A stretch of 64,000 bases of DNA from Methanobacterium_D oryzae (GTDB taxonomy: Archaea > Methanobacteriota > Methanobacteria > Methanobacteriales > Methanobacteriaceae), in contig NZ_JBNPXC010000001.1 of NCBI RefSeq assembly GCF_050433505.1, positions 558,001-622,000 on the forward strand. The letters run 5' to 3'. Positions 27,399 through 35,994 of this stretch are shown here, piece after piece. A program made the position numbers and the translations under genes. Position 1 is the stretch's first letter. Each line of letters starts with the position of its first letter. The notes under the pieces were generated by a model. It was given only the letters and a program-made list of their open reading frames with translations. It searched no databases and was not told the DNA's origin.

Positions 27399-28133
27399 TT
27401 ATTTGGGATTATTTAATATTTTTTGTAGCATCTGACTATTTCGGGGAGCATTGGCAGTATAATCATTGTTAAAGTAGCAAAAAATATTTTTTTTATTTAA
27501 ATCATTTATTTTGGCTGCCCAATCTTGTAATTCTTTTTTACTATAAAAGTAATGATATCTTTCAGGCATAACTCCATGAAATCTAACATAAATATTTTCT
27601 GAAGTATTAATTAAATCATCAGGAAAATCATAAGCTGAAACAGAGCAAAACGTGACGTTATTTTCTTTAAGTATATCATAAACTTCCCCATTCCACCAGC
27701 TTTGATGTCTAAATTCTATAACATTATTTTTTGATAAATCAAGTTGTTTAATTGCATTTTTTAAAAAATCAATATCCTTTGAATTTGAAGGAGGAAATTG
27801 AAATAATAAACAACCTAGTTTATCTTTAAGAATTTCTGAAAGCCTATAAAAACGATTTATTGTACTTTGGGTATTTTTAAATCTTCTTCTATGAGTAATA
27901 AGTTGATTAACTTTTAGGGTCAATAAAAAATCTTCAGGAGTTCGATTATACCAGCCTTGAACTGTCTTTTCGTTTGGAAATCTATAAAAGGTGTTATTGA
28001 CTTCCACAGTATTAAAATGCTCTGAGTAATATTCCAGCCATTTGGATTTGCTTAATTTTTCTGGATAAAACTTTCCAGCCCAATCAGTGTAATACCAGCC
28101 AGAGCATCCTAAAAAATATTCTTTTTTCATCAT
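27399..28133 (-). CDS. DUF72 family protein (TIM barrel)
   Basis: A 244-residue DUF72 protein, recognised by GCSGWYYTDWAGKFYPE at the N terminus, FNTVEVNNTFYRFP, LLFQFPPS and VEFRHQSWW, and FCYFNNDYTANAPRN at the end. Its activity is not established. It lies 13 nt downstream of the fourth ATP-cone gene in the same direction and may be co-transcribed with it. Two consecutive ATG codons start the frame. Confidence 0.85.
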   Translation of the reverse strand: MMKKEYFLGCSGWYYTDWAGKFYPEKLSKSKWLEYYSEHFNTVEVNNTFYRFPNEKTVQGWYNRTPEDFLLTLKVNQLITHRRRFKNTQSTINRFYRLSEILKDKLGCLLFQFPPSNSKDIDFLKNAIKQLDLSKNNVIEFRHQSWWNGEVYDILKENNVTFCSVSAYDFPDDLINTSENIYVRFHGVMPERYHYFYSKKELQDWAAKINDLNKKNIFCYFNNDYTANAPRNSQMLQKILNNPK

Positions 28134-28146
28134 TTAAAGACATAAT

Positions 28147-28446
28147 TTATTCCCTATATATTATGCCATGCTTTAATTCATAATTTCTCCATGCTCTTGC
28201 AACAGGAACTTGATCCCCTTCCCAGTCTTGTTCAAAATCGTCTATAATTACTCTGCGTATATCTTCTGCAGTTACTTCTTTTTTATCGCCTATTAATTCA
28301 TTAACATCATTTAATGTATTATCTATGAGCTTTTTTTTGGCGTTTAAGTTTAGACTTGCATCTTTAATGGCACTTTCGATTGAATGTTTCACTTTTTCTT
28401 CACTGAACCGTTCTTTTTTTCCGTTTAATTTAATTACATCTGTCAT
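28147..28446 (-). CDS. Stand-alone ATP-cone protein, copy 4
   Basis: A protein of 99 residues that consists of one ATP-cone fold: TDVIKLNGKKERFSEEKVKHSIESAI at the N terminus and ARAWRNYELKHGIIYRE at the C terminus. ATP cones normally sit on ribonucleotide reductase or NrdR and sense ATP/dATP; here no partner domain is fused. AGGTGAT precedes this ATG. It is the most divergent of four tandem copies, with longer inserts in the middle. It is closely followed by the DUF72 gene. Confidence 0.85.
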   Translation of the reverse strand: MTDVIKLNGKKERFSEEKVKHSIESAIKDASLNLNAKKKLIDNTLNDVNELIGDKKEVTAEDIRRVIIDDFEQDWEGDQVPVARAWRNYELKHGIIYRE

Positions 28447-28528
28447 AAAAATCACCTTATGATGAAATTAGATTTAACATTTGTACCCTTTTTAAAATCT
28501 AAAAAATAAAATAAGTAATGGTTGGAAT

Positions 28529-28807
28529 TTATCTTATTCCATGCTGTTTTTCGTAGTTTCTCCATGATCGGGCTACTTCTGGAGCATCACTTTCTAAATC
28601 GTTTACCACTTCATTCCTAAGTTCTGTAGTGCTTATTTCGTTTCTATTTCTTGCAAGGTTTTCTGCATCTTGTGTAGCGTGTTCAATTGTTTTCATTTGA
28701 TCAGTTATAGTAAAACCTGCATCTGAAACTGCATTTTCAATTGATTTTCTCAGTTTTTGTGCTCTAAAAGGTTCTTTCTTCCCATTTCTTTTAACTACAT
28801 CTGTCAT
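28529..28807 (-). CDS. Stand-alone ATP-cone protein, copy 3
   Basis: 92 residues: TDVVKRNGKKEPFRAQKLRKSIENAV then VNDLESDAPEVARSWRNYEKQHGIR. AGGTGAT before the ATG at 28807 decides this start over one 15 nt upstream. It is paralogous to its three neighbours and spaced 82 nt from copy 4. No catalytic motif is present, so a nucleotide-sensing or regulatory role is the reasonable guess. Confidence 0.85.
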   Translation of the reverse strand: MTDVVKRNGKKEPFRAQKLRKSIENAVSDAGFTITDQMKTIEHATQDAENLARNRNEISTTELRNEVVNDLESDAPEVARSWRNYEKQHGIR

Positions 28808-28966
28808 AAAATCACCTCTCATTTATAATACTTATTTCTAATTCTTTATTACTATTGAAAAAAGTGATATAAATAATTTTCATAAAAAAATTAGACATTT
28901 ATATGTTCAAAAAAATAAAATTAAGCTAAATAGTTAAATAAAATAAAAAAATAGTTTAATGGAATA

Positions 28967-29248
28967 TTAATACTTCATTCCATGGGTTCTTTCAAAGTTT
29001 CTCCAGGCTTGAGCTACTTGTTGATCGTCCTGTTCTAAATCTCTTAATACGGTGTCACGTATTTGTTTAACTTCTATTTGGTCCATTCCTCTGGCCATTT
29101 GTGTGGCGTCTTGTGAAGCATGTTCTATTACGTCTCTTTTTTGACTTATGTCAAATCCTGCATCTTTTACTGCCCCTTCTATGGACATTCTTAATTTTTC
29201 TTCTCTAAATGGTTCTCTTTGGCCATTTCTTTTAACTACATCTGTCAT
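28967..29248 (-). CDS. Stand-alone ATP-cone protein, copy 2
   Basis: 93 residues, TDVVKRNGQREPFREEKLRMSIEGAV and DLEQDDQQVAQAWRNFERTHGMKY. It is the closest relative of copy 1 (both share VIEHASQDA, MDQ and KQIRDT). Each copy has its own ribosome-binding site and 80-250 nt of upstream DNA, so the copies may be separately transcribed. Confidence 0.85.
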   Translation of the reverse strand: MTDVVKRNGQREPFREEKLRMSIEGAVKDAGFDISQKRDVIEHASQDATQMARGMDQIEVKQIRDTVLRDLEQDDQQVAQAWRNFERTHGMKY

Positions 29249-29493
29249 ATCTTTACCTCCATTAAGGCATTAATCCATGTAATGCTTTTTAAATAGTACA
29301 TAGATCTGCCATATGTATGAATTACATCTAATTATGTATTACTCTTTTATGATCATTAAAATATAAAAAACTTTACCTTGAAAACATAGTTAAATTTCAA
29401 AAATAATATCTAATTTTGTTTAATATTTTAATATTAATGATTATAGATTGAAATAGAGTAAAAATAGTTAAAAAATGAATTAATTTAGATTGA

Positions 29494-29775
29494 TTAATAA
29501 TTTATATCATGTTCCCGTTCATAATGTATCCAAGCTTGCGCAATTAGTTTATCATCTTGTTCCAAATCATTTAGGATTGTATCTCTTATTTGCTTTGATT
29601 CCACCTGATCCATTCTTTTTGCCATTTGTATTGCATCTTGTGAAGCATGTTCTATAACATTCATTTTCTGCTCTGGTTTAAAACCTGCATCTCTAACAGC
29701 TTCTTCTAATGATTTTTGTATTTTTTCGGGCCTTAAGGGTTCTTTCATCCCATTCCTTTTTATAACATCAGTCAT
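29494..29775 (-). CDS. Stand-alone ATP-cone protein, copy 1
   Basis: 93 residues, TDVIKRNGMKEPLRPEKIQKSLEEAV and DLEQDDKLIAQAWIHYEREHDINY. It is the first copy after the ligase gene (233 nt away, same strand). GGAGGTGAA precedes the ATG. The conserved KRNG...EPF signature of the nucleotide-binding lid is kept. The clustering with a primase-ligase pair is described under findings. Confidence 0.85.
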   Translation of the reverse strand: MTDVIKRNGMKEPLRPEKIQKSLEEAVRDAGFKPEQKMNVIEHASQDAIQMAKRMDQVESKQIRDTILNDLEQDDKLIAQAWIHYEREHDINY

Positions 29776-30008
29776 TTATTCACCTCCAGATAAACTTAGA
29801 TCAATAAGATACAGTATTTCATAAATTATGCTTATTTTATATTAACTCTCATTTATGGAATTCAAAATATAAAAAAGTTAAGATAAAGATTATTTATAAC
29901 TGAAAAATAACAGAAAATAATCCGCTAAAAATTAATATTAAATAAAACAAGGAACATAACCTGAGTTTTATTTAGGTAAATGGAATATATCTATAAAATA
30001 AGGATTTT

Positions 30009-31775
30009 TTATTGCCCTTTATACATTTGAACAATTTCTTCAGTGGTAGTGGCTTGTTCAGGGGATTTTTCCTCCCTCCATCTTATGAATCTTGGGAATC
30101 TTAAAGCTAACCCCTGTTTTTGTTCTTCCTTCCAGTTACAAGTGTGAACAGGACTTCTGGTTATTTCTGATCCAAGAACTTCAACCACATATTTTGGGGT
30201 AAACCAGAAATCAGGCTCCATTTCTTTAGTTACAACAGCTCTTGCAGGAATTTTATCAATTCTTGCATCAGCAAGCTCTTCAGGCATATTTGCCAATTGT
30301 TCATCAGAAAAACCAGTCCCTAATTTAGAAACGGTTTCAAAGGTATCTTCAGCATAATTATATGCAGCGCATAAAAGAGCACCATAGGTACCGCTACGCC
30401 TACCTCTCCCTGCATATGCACCTATAATGGCTAAATCAAGAGTATCTGATAGTTTACTGATATATTCTTTTTTCCATTTAATCCATGTCCAGTCTCTCCC
30501 ACCAGCCCGATAGTATGAATCTTTGGCGCATGATTTACATACAATTCCTTCTAAATTTTTAGTTATACATTCTTGAAAGAATTCATCAATAGCATCAAGA
30601 TCAGAACTAACTCTACGATTGGCTAAAGCAATATATTTTGATTCTTCTACAAGTGTTTCAAGTTTGTCCCTTCTTTCGGGATAATTTCTATTCAAAAAGG
30701 ATTCTCCATCTACATAAAGAACATCAAAAAGCATATATCGTATTGGAATTTTTTTTCTATACTCTTTAACATCATATTTTCTACGTCGCCGCATCAGTAT
30801 CTGAAAAGAGCCAAAAAGGTCATTTTCAAAGTCATAAGCCATAGCTTCACCATCTAAAATCACCCTTTTTACTTTAACATATTTTCTAATGTTTTCAACT
30901 AAATCTGGGAATTGAGAAGTGACATCAGTTAAGCGACGAGAATATAGTTTCACATTTTCTCCATCTTTATGGACTTGAATTCGCTCTCCATCAAATTTTT
31001 CTTCTGCGGAGATATCACGAGATTTGATTTTATTTTTGATATCCTCAAAATTGGATACGCGTTGGGCTAACATAGATTTAATGGGCCTGTTTAGTGTTAT
31101 TTTTAGCTCATTCACTCCTTTTATTCCATCAGTTTGCAAAACTTTAGCTACAAGCCCTATATCTGAACTGATATTATACGCATGTTCGAGTTCTGTTTTT
31201 CTTAGTTTTGAACCAAAAAAAGCAACTGATAACGCATTTAGAATAGTTATATCTCCTACACCAAGCCGCATAGTACCTTCAGCAAGCCGTGCAATATATT
31301 TTCTGCCAATATCATCAGCTTCTATAAGCATTGAAGCAAGTGTTTTTGTTTTAATTTCCTGAGAACCTTTTCCACTTGTAGAAGCAATTTTTCTTAAACC
31401 ATCAAAGATATTTTTTACAGATAGTTCTCCAGTATAATCAAAATAGTCCTTAAAAGGATTTTCTCTGTTTTTAATCATTTTACTTGCAACTTCGCCAATA
31501 TCTCCAATATCTCTTGTCTCTTCTTTCACTTCACTTTTAGAAGAGCCACTTGCAAGAGATATTGCAGCTTGAGCCGTTTTTTCGCTTAAACCAAGAACGA
31601 TATCTTCATATTGAGGTGCTATGCGCCCAAGCGCCAAGTAACATACTTTATCTATTTCTTCTGTACTAATATCCTTAAAAAGTGAGGATAAAATAGATGC
31701 CATTTCATTTTGAGAATTGGTATTTTCAATTCTTTCAAGCATCCTAGTAAAATCTTCAAAATTAATTTTAATCAC
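30009..31775 (-). CDS. Second ATP-dependent DNA ligase
   Basis: A 588-residue ligase, clearly paralogous to but divergent from the one at 23596. It has the N-terminal binding domain, the adenylation motif AEEKFDGERIQVH (K260), LYSRRLTDV, LDGEAMAYD, EGIVCKS, WIKWKKEY and an OB-fold tail. The GTG start overlaps the stop of the primase-like gene (GTGA). In the same spot GGTGAT is followed by TAAA and ATT, so an ATT start three codons later is also possible. Coupling to a primase-polymerase suggests a dedicated end-joining or gap-filling role rather than replication. Confidence 0.9.
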   Translation of the reverse strand: MIKINFEDFTRMLERIENTNSQNEMASILSSLFKDISTEEIDKVCYLALGRIAPQYEDIVLGLSEKTAQAAISLASGSSKSEVKEETRDIGDIGEVASKMIKNRENPFKDYFDYTGELSVKNIFDGLRKIASTSGKGSQEIKTKTLASMLIEADDIGRKYIARLAEGTMRLGVGDITILNALSVAFFGSKLRKTELEHAYNISSDIGLVAKVLQTDGIKGVNELKITLNRPIKSMLAQRVSNFEDIKNKIKSRDISAEEKFDGERIQVHKDGENVKLYSRRLTDVTSQFPDLVENIRKYVKVKRVILDGEAMAYDFENDLFGSFQILMRRRRKYDVKEYRKKIPIRYMLFDVLYVDGESFLNRNYPERRDKLETLVEESKYIALANRRVSSDLDAIDEFFQECITKNLEGIVCKSCAKDSYYRAGGRDWTWIKWKKEYISKLSDTLDLAIIGAYAGRGRRSGTYGALLCAAYNYAEDTFETVSKLGTGFSDEQLANMPEELADARIDKIPARAVVTKEMEPDFWFTPKYVVEVLGSEITRSPVHTCNWKEEQKQGLALRFPRFIRWREEKSPEQATTTEEIVQMYKGQ

Positions 31776-32713
31776 CGGAAACTTTCAGGTAAACATTTTT
31801 CAAACTGATCTAAACGTTCTATAATATCTTTTGGTCTATAATTAACTAATTTAAAGGCTAAATTTTCATCATAAAGCATTTTTAAAGTTATAGGAACTGA
31901 GATTCCATCTATTGTATCTGGATCATTCATATGAAGCGAACCTAAAGGCACTCTGCTTAATTTTCCTGAAGGAGTTTGTGATGGATCTATATTTATAGAA
32001 TCTCCCTGTCTCTCATGTCCGCCTACAACCTTAAATTCTAATTGTTCATTGACTTTTTTAGCCCATTTACCTGTAAAATTTCTTTCGGGATCACTTTTTG
32101 AATACTGGAAATATTTTTCATAGAATGAAGTTGGCTCTGCATGGTTTAAAAAGAAAAATACATGAAATGAATTGCCAGTCCAGTAAATAAAAGGTTCCAC
32201 ATTTCCAAGTAATTTTTCAAGTTCTTTATCTTCTTTTATAATTTCTAAAAAGATTCTCGTAGTTTCCTGTGCTTGTGCTGCTGACATTCCTTTAAATCGG
32301 TCTATATCAAAAAATATTCTATCAATTTCTCCACCGGGACTTTCGTAATTTGTTGCATAGAAGAAATCAGCAAGTTTTCTTGGGAGGAAATACTGCCAGA
32401 CTTTATTCTGTAAATCTGTAATTTCATTTTTTGCATCTTTTAAGTGTTCTTCTCTTGATCTAAATTCTAAAAAATCCAAATCAACAGCTTCAATTAGTTC
32501 ATTAACATAAAGGGGTTTTAGTTTAGACCCTCTTTTAAGCAAATAGCGTACATGGCCCTTTGGTAGCCATATTTTACTTGCAAGTTCACGATGTGCCAAA
32601 TATTTCTTTAATTTCTCTGCAGCAATTGCATAAAGAAGTAAAACATCAGTTTGGCCAAAAGGAGTGATTATATTATCAATATTTTTTTTAGCAAAATTTA
32701 GGAGAGATGCCAT
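31772..32713 (-). CDS. Archaeo-eukaryotic primase-polymerase (PriS/LigD-Pol-like)
   Basis: A 313-residue AEP-superfamily protein. After a helical N-terminal region of about 110 residues it has motif I IFFDIDRF (D136, D138), motif II GNSFHVFFFL (H184), and motif III within SINIDPSQT followed by LSRVPLGSLH, which resembles the RLPGSLH segment of PriS. It should synthesise or fill in short nucleotide stretches. It overlaps the second DNA ligase by 4 nt, the pairing seen in LigD and in archaeal split end-joining systems. No Ku gene is in the window. It is not the replicative PriS by context: no PriL is nearby. Confidence 0.85.
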   Translation of the reverse strand: MASLLNFAKKNIDNIITPFGQTDVLLLYAIAAEKLKKYLAHRELASKIWLPKGHVRYLLKRGSKLKPLYVNELIEAVDLDFLEFRSREEHLKDAKNEITDLQNKVWQYFLPRKLADFFYATNYESPGGEIDRIFFDIDRFKGMSAAQAQETTRIFLEIIKEDKELEKLLGNVEPFIYWTGNSFHVFFFLNHAEPTSFYEKYFQYSKSDPERNFTGKWAKKVNEQLEFKVVGGHERQGDSINIDPSQTPSGKLSRVPLGSLHMNDPDTIDGISVPITLKMLYDENLAFKLVNYRPKDIIERLDQFEKCLPESFR

Positions 32714-32899
32714 AATAAATCAACCCAATAACTTCAAATAGATACATTAATAATATTATTTACTAAATATTTATTATTCATTATTAATCAAAATTATTAT
32801 AGGTTAAACTGATTTAGAATCATCATATGTAAAAATTATAGATAAAAATTGAATCTGAATTGTTATTTAATAAATTAAAAAATAAGAAAATTTTCGTAT

Positions 32900-33403
32900 T
32901 TATATAAATCTCTTAAATCGTTCTTTACTTACTTTGCAGATTGGACATACTTCTGGAGGTTCTTGACGAGCACATAAATAACCGCAGACACTACATCTGA
33001 ATACTGGAATGTCAAGAGAAGAAATTATACTTCTCTCTTCACTTTTTGATTGTTCTCGTTCTTTTGGAGAAGGTCTTCTTTCAGGTATTGATTGTAATTT
33101 TTTTTTACCTTCTAGAATGTCTCCTGAAACATAGAGGCCACAGTAGCAAGTATTGTACTCATTTAAATCAGGATCTCTATAATCACACGGACAAATAATA
33201 TCAAGGTCTTCTTCCTTGTTATCTGCTGCAAGACGGCATGGACAAGCACCATAGCCATAACGCTGCTCATTTAGTAATATATTTTTTAGGAGATATTTTG
33301 TAAATTCTACATCAGGATTTAGATGATACCCAGATTCTTCTATATCTCTTTTTACTTTTTGATAAAAATTTTCCAGTTCTTCATCACCAATTTCGTTACT
33401 CAT
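32900..33403 (-). CDS. Ferredoxin-thioredoxin reductase catalytic subunit fused to a rubredoxin-like domain
   Basis: A 167-residue protein. Residues 1-100 are the FTR catalytic chain with its three cysteine pairs (ACPCRLA, CPCDYRDP, CYCGLYV) that hold a [4Fe-4S] cluster next to the redox disulfide. A charged linker leads to a C-terminal rubredoxin-like knuckle pair (CSVCGY and CPIC, about 137-157). It would reduce thioredoxin or glutaredoxin with ferredoxin electrons, the rubredoxin part perhaps being the entry point. It overlaps the glutaredoxin-like gene by 4 nt (ATGA). Confidence 0.9.
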   Translation of the reverse strand: MSNEIGDEELENFYQKVKRDIEESGYHLNPDVEFTKYLLKNILLNEQRYGYGACPCRLAADNKEEDLDIICPCDYRDPDLNEYNTCYCGLYVSGDILEGKKKLQSIPERRPSPKEREQSKSEERSIISSLDIPVFRCSVCGYLCARQEPPEVCPICKVSKERFKRFI

Positions 33404-33678
33404 TGGAGTTTCTCCTTGATTTCATCTTCTTTAAATCCTACAATAACATCATTATCATTGATTACAACTGTGGGGAATGAAAGTTGAGGATTCCATTTTT
33501 CTACTTCCTTTATAATTTCAGATCTCTCTTCACCATTTAGGAGATCAACATAAATATAGTTAAAATCTATTTTCAGACTTTCAAGAAGCATTCGAGTCTT
33601 TCTACACCATCCACAAGTACTCAAAGCATAAAGAATTACTTTACCTTTATTTTCTCCTTCAACATGTTCCATAGGCAT
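33400..33678 (-). CDS. Glutaredoxin-like protein
   Basis: A 92-residue thioredoxin-fold protein with the active site CGWC (STCGWCRKTRMLL) and the cis-proline region SFPTVVI. The ATG at 33678 is preferred because AAAGGAGTGA lies just upstream; a TTG 18 nt earlier lies within that site's upstream side. It overlaps the FTR-rubredoxin gene by 4 nt, so it is the natural substrate of that reductase. Together they form a ferredoxin-driven disulfide-reducing pair. Confidence 0.88.
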   Translation of the reverse strand: MPMEHVEGENKGKVILYALSTCGWCRKTRMLLESLKIDFNYIYVDLLNGEERSEIIKEVEKWNPQLSFPTVVINDNDVIVGFKEDEIKEKLQ

Positions 33679-33853
33679 AATATTCACTCCTTTCAATGTT
33701 AATTATTATGTAATAGCTTTTATTAATAATTATTTGATAAATCTAAAATTAATTGTTAATTTTTAATTTAAAATAGCGGAAATAATTAAATTTAGAATAT
33801 ATAATATGGTTTATCCTGCATTTTAATGAAAATTAATCCGTATTTAAAACCTA

Positions 33854-34027
33854 CTAGTCTATTATTTTTTCAATTACTGATCCACATCCCTGGCATTCAT
33901 ATACTTCTAGCCATCCAGTTGGATAGTTATATTCGTCTATTTTTACTAACATATCAGATCCACAGGTTGGGCATGAATCAAATGCATATGTACTTGTATT
34001 TCGAAGCATATTAATTCTGGATCTCAT
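33854..34027 (-). CDS. Small zinc-ribbon protein, 57 residues
   Basis: CPTC near residue 19 and CQGCG near residue 46 form a zinc ribbon; the sequence between them is hydrophilic (KIDEYNYPTGWLEVYE). The ATG at 34027 has GGTGG 5 nt upstream and is preferred over a start 63 nt earlier. No specific family is recognised; transcription- or translation-linked roles are usual for such ribbons in archaea. Confidence 0.65.
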   Translation of the reverse strand: MRSRINMLRNTSTYAFDSCPTCGSDMLVKIDEYNYPTGWLEVYECQGCGSVIEKIID

Positions 34028-34171
34028 ATTACCACCAAGTAATACTTTTGTATCTTTTAGTATTTTATTTTTTCGAAGATGGTGATCCAATATACTTTTA
34101 AAATTAAATAAATCAAAGAAAATAAATTAACATAATAAAATTAAAAAGAAAAGAGGAAAATTAATTATTCT

Positions 34172-35446
34172 TTAACTTAAATTATCCCTAACGATCCTTA
34201 AAGCACAGAATTCGCCGCACATTGTACACATGTCTCCCTTTGTAGGAGTACTTTCTCTGTATTTACGTGGTGTTTCATGATCAAATGCTAATTCAAACTG
34301 TTTTTCCCAATCAAAACATCTTCTAGCCTTAGCCATTTGAAGTTCATTATTCCATGCACTTTTTATTCCTTTTGCAACATCTGCTGCTTGTGCTGCAATT
34401 TTGGATGCAACAACACCTTCTTTTACAGCTTCAATATCTGGAATTGCAAGATGCTCACGAGGAGTAACATAACAAAGGAAATCAGCCCCAGAAGAAGCAG
34501 CTATAGCTCCTCCAATTGCAGAAGTAATGTGATCATAGCCTGGAGCAAGATCAGTGACAATTGGGCCTAAAACATAGAATGGAGCTCCTTTGCAGATGGT
34601 TTTTTGAATTTTCATATTTGATTCAATTTGATCGAGTGGAACGTGCCCTGGCCCTTCTACCATGACTTGAACTCCTGCTTTTCTGGCCCTTTCCACAAGC
34701 TGGCCAAGAGTGATGAGTTCTTGGATTTGGGGGATATCTGATGCATCTGCAAGGCATCCTGGCCTTAATCCATCCCCTAAACTAAGGGTTACATCATATT
34801 CATGCGCAATTTCCAGTAAATAATCATAATTCTTATAAAGTGGATTCTCCTCCTCATTTTGGAGTATCCATGCAGCTAAAAAAGCTCCCCCACGGCTTAC
34901 TATTCCCATAATTCTATCAGAATTTTTGACTTTCTCTACTGTATCCATTGTTATCCCGCTGTGGATGGTCATGAAGTCCACGCCTTCTTTAGCTTGATTT
35001 ATTATGGCATTAAACATGTCATCTTCATCCATATTAATTACAGCACCTTTTTCTCCTGATGCACCTACAGCAGCTTCATAAATAGGTACAGTTCCAATAG
35101 GAACTTCAATAGCATTCATTATTTCTTTTCTAACATCTCTTAAATTGGGTCCTGTACTTAAATCCATTACAGCATCAGCGCCGTATTTAACAGCTATTTT
35201 TGCCTTTTCAACTTCTGTTTCTATATTTTCTATTTCTGAAGAAGATCCAACATTAGCATTAATTTTAGTGGTAAGTCCTTTTCCAATACCTTTGGAAACA
35301 CTTTTACCATTTACATTCTTTGGAATTGTGATATATCCTTTTGCTAATCTTTTCATGAGTTTTTGGACTTCTATATTTTCATCTTTTGCAACAGTTTCTA
35401 TCTCAGTGGTGATTTGGCCTTTTAGGGCTGATTCTAATTGAGTCAC
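34172..35446 (-). CDS. thiC: Phosphomethylpyrimidine synthase ThiC
   Basis: A 424-residue radical-SAM enzyme that converts aminoimidazole ribotide to HMP phosphate for thiamine. Recognisable segments are MDLSTGPNLRDVRKEI, TIHSGIT, SRGGAFLAAWI, EGPGHVPLDQI, and the C-terminal cluster motif CTMCGEFCALR. It starts with GTG after GAGGGAT. I looked for a TPP riboswitch in the 115-nt leader and see none. It is divergent from a CBS-domain gene. Thiamine diphosphate is the cofactor of the oxidoreductases at 4-10 kb. Confidence 0.93.
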   Translation of the reverse strand: MTQLESALKGQITTEIETVAKDENIEVQKLMKRLAKGYITIPKNVNGKSVSKGIGKGLTTKINANVGSSSEIENIETEVEKAKIAVKYGADAVMDLSTGPNLRDVRKEIMNAIEVPIGTVPIYEAAVGASGEKGAVINMDEDDMFNAIINQAKEGVDFMTIHSGITMDTVEKVKNSDRIMGIVSRGGAFLAAWILQNEEENPLYKNYDYLLEIAHEYDVTLSLGDGLRPGCLADASDIPQIQELITLGQLVERARKAGVQVMVEGPGHVPLDQIESNMKIQKTICKGAPFYVLGPIVTDLAPGYDHITSAIGGAIAASSGADFLCYVTPREHLAIPDIEAVKEGVVASKIAAQAADVAKGIKSAWNNELQMAKARRCFDWEKQFELAFDHETPRKYRESTPTKGDMCTMCGEFCALRIVRDNLS

Positions 35447-35534
35447 GTTTAATCCCTCGTAATTAAAAAATATTATTGAAATAAAATTCAGAAATTAATT
35501 ATATGTTATTATAATTTTTAATTCTTTATCTTAA

Positions 35535-35541
35535 TATATAA
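35535..35541 (+). promoter_or_regulatory. TATA box giving a probably leaderless CBS-protein mRNA
   Basis: AATATATAA is centred about 25 nt before the ATG at 35562, the usual TATA-to-start-site distance in archaea, and no ribosome-binding site precedes the ATG. The transcript therefore probably begins at or next to the start codon. Confidence 0.5.
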
Positions 35542-35561
35542 CTTAAAATACATTAAATTCT

Positions 35562-35939
35562 ATGATTAAAAAGCTACAGGCAAATGATATCATGATAGAA
35601 GATGTTCATGTAACATCACCAAATGACCTTGTTGCAGCCGCTAAACTGAAAATGATGAGATGTAATGTTGGTGGGCTTCCAGTAGTTGATGATAAGAAGC
35701 TTGTGGGCATAATAACTCATAGAGATGTTCTTTTAGCAGGGGGCGAAGCATTAGGTCTTAAAGTAGGTGATTTAATGAGTAAGGACTTATATGTGGCTAA
35801 TAAAGACACACCCATCATGGAAATTACAAAGGTGATGGCTGATAAAGGTTATCAGAGAATTCCAGTTGCAGAAAATGGAATTCTTGTGGGTCTTATAACT
35901 CAAAGCTCCCTGATCCGGGCACTAGCAGGGTTAGAATAA
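35562..35939 (+). CDS. CBS-domain pair protein
   Basis: A 125-residue protein made of two CBS motifs (VTSPNDLVAAAKLKMMRCNVGGLPVVDD...VGIITHRDVL and a second copy ending VGLITQSSLIRA). CBS pairs bind adenosine nucleotides or SAM and act as regulatory sensors. The related tandem proteins of methanogens lack a fused effector, as here. The partner is unknown; it is divergent from thiC. Confidence 0.85.
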   Translation: MIKKLQANDIMIEDVHVTSPNDLVAAAKLKMMRCNVGGLPVVDDKKLVGIITHRDVLLAGGEALGLKVGDLMSKDLYVANKDTPIMEITKVMADKGYQRIPVAENGILVGLITQSSLIRALAGLE

Positions 35940-35994
35940 TTATATTCAATTTTCTTAATAAAATAAAGGAATTTTATGTTTTTTAAATTCCTCT

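Noticed and set aside
28147..29775. NrdR-type repressors
   Set aside because: The ATP cone is present but the N-terminal zinc ribbon that binds NrdR boxes is missing in all four copies.
27399..33000. Complete bacterial-type NHEJ operon
   Set aside because: Ligase and polymerase are present, but no Ku and no LigD phosphoesterase are found in the window, so I only claim a Ku-less pair.
35447..35561. Possible TPP riboswitch before thiC
   Set aside because: The conserved CTGAGA and GATAATGCCAGCG-type elements are absent from the short AT-rich leader.
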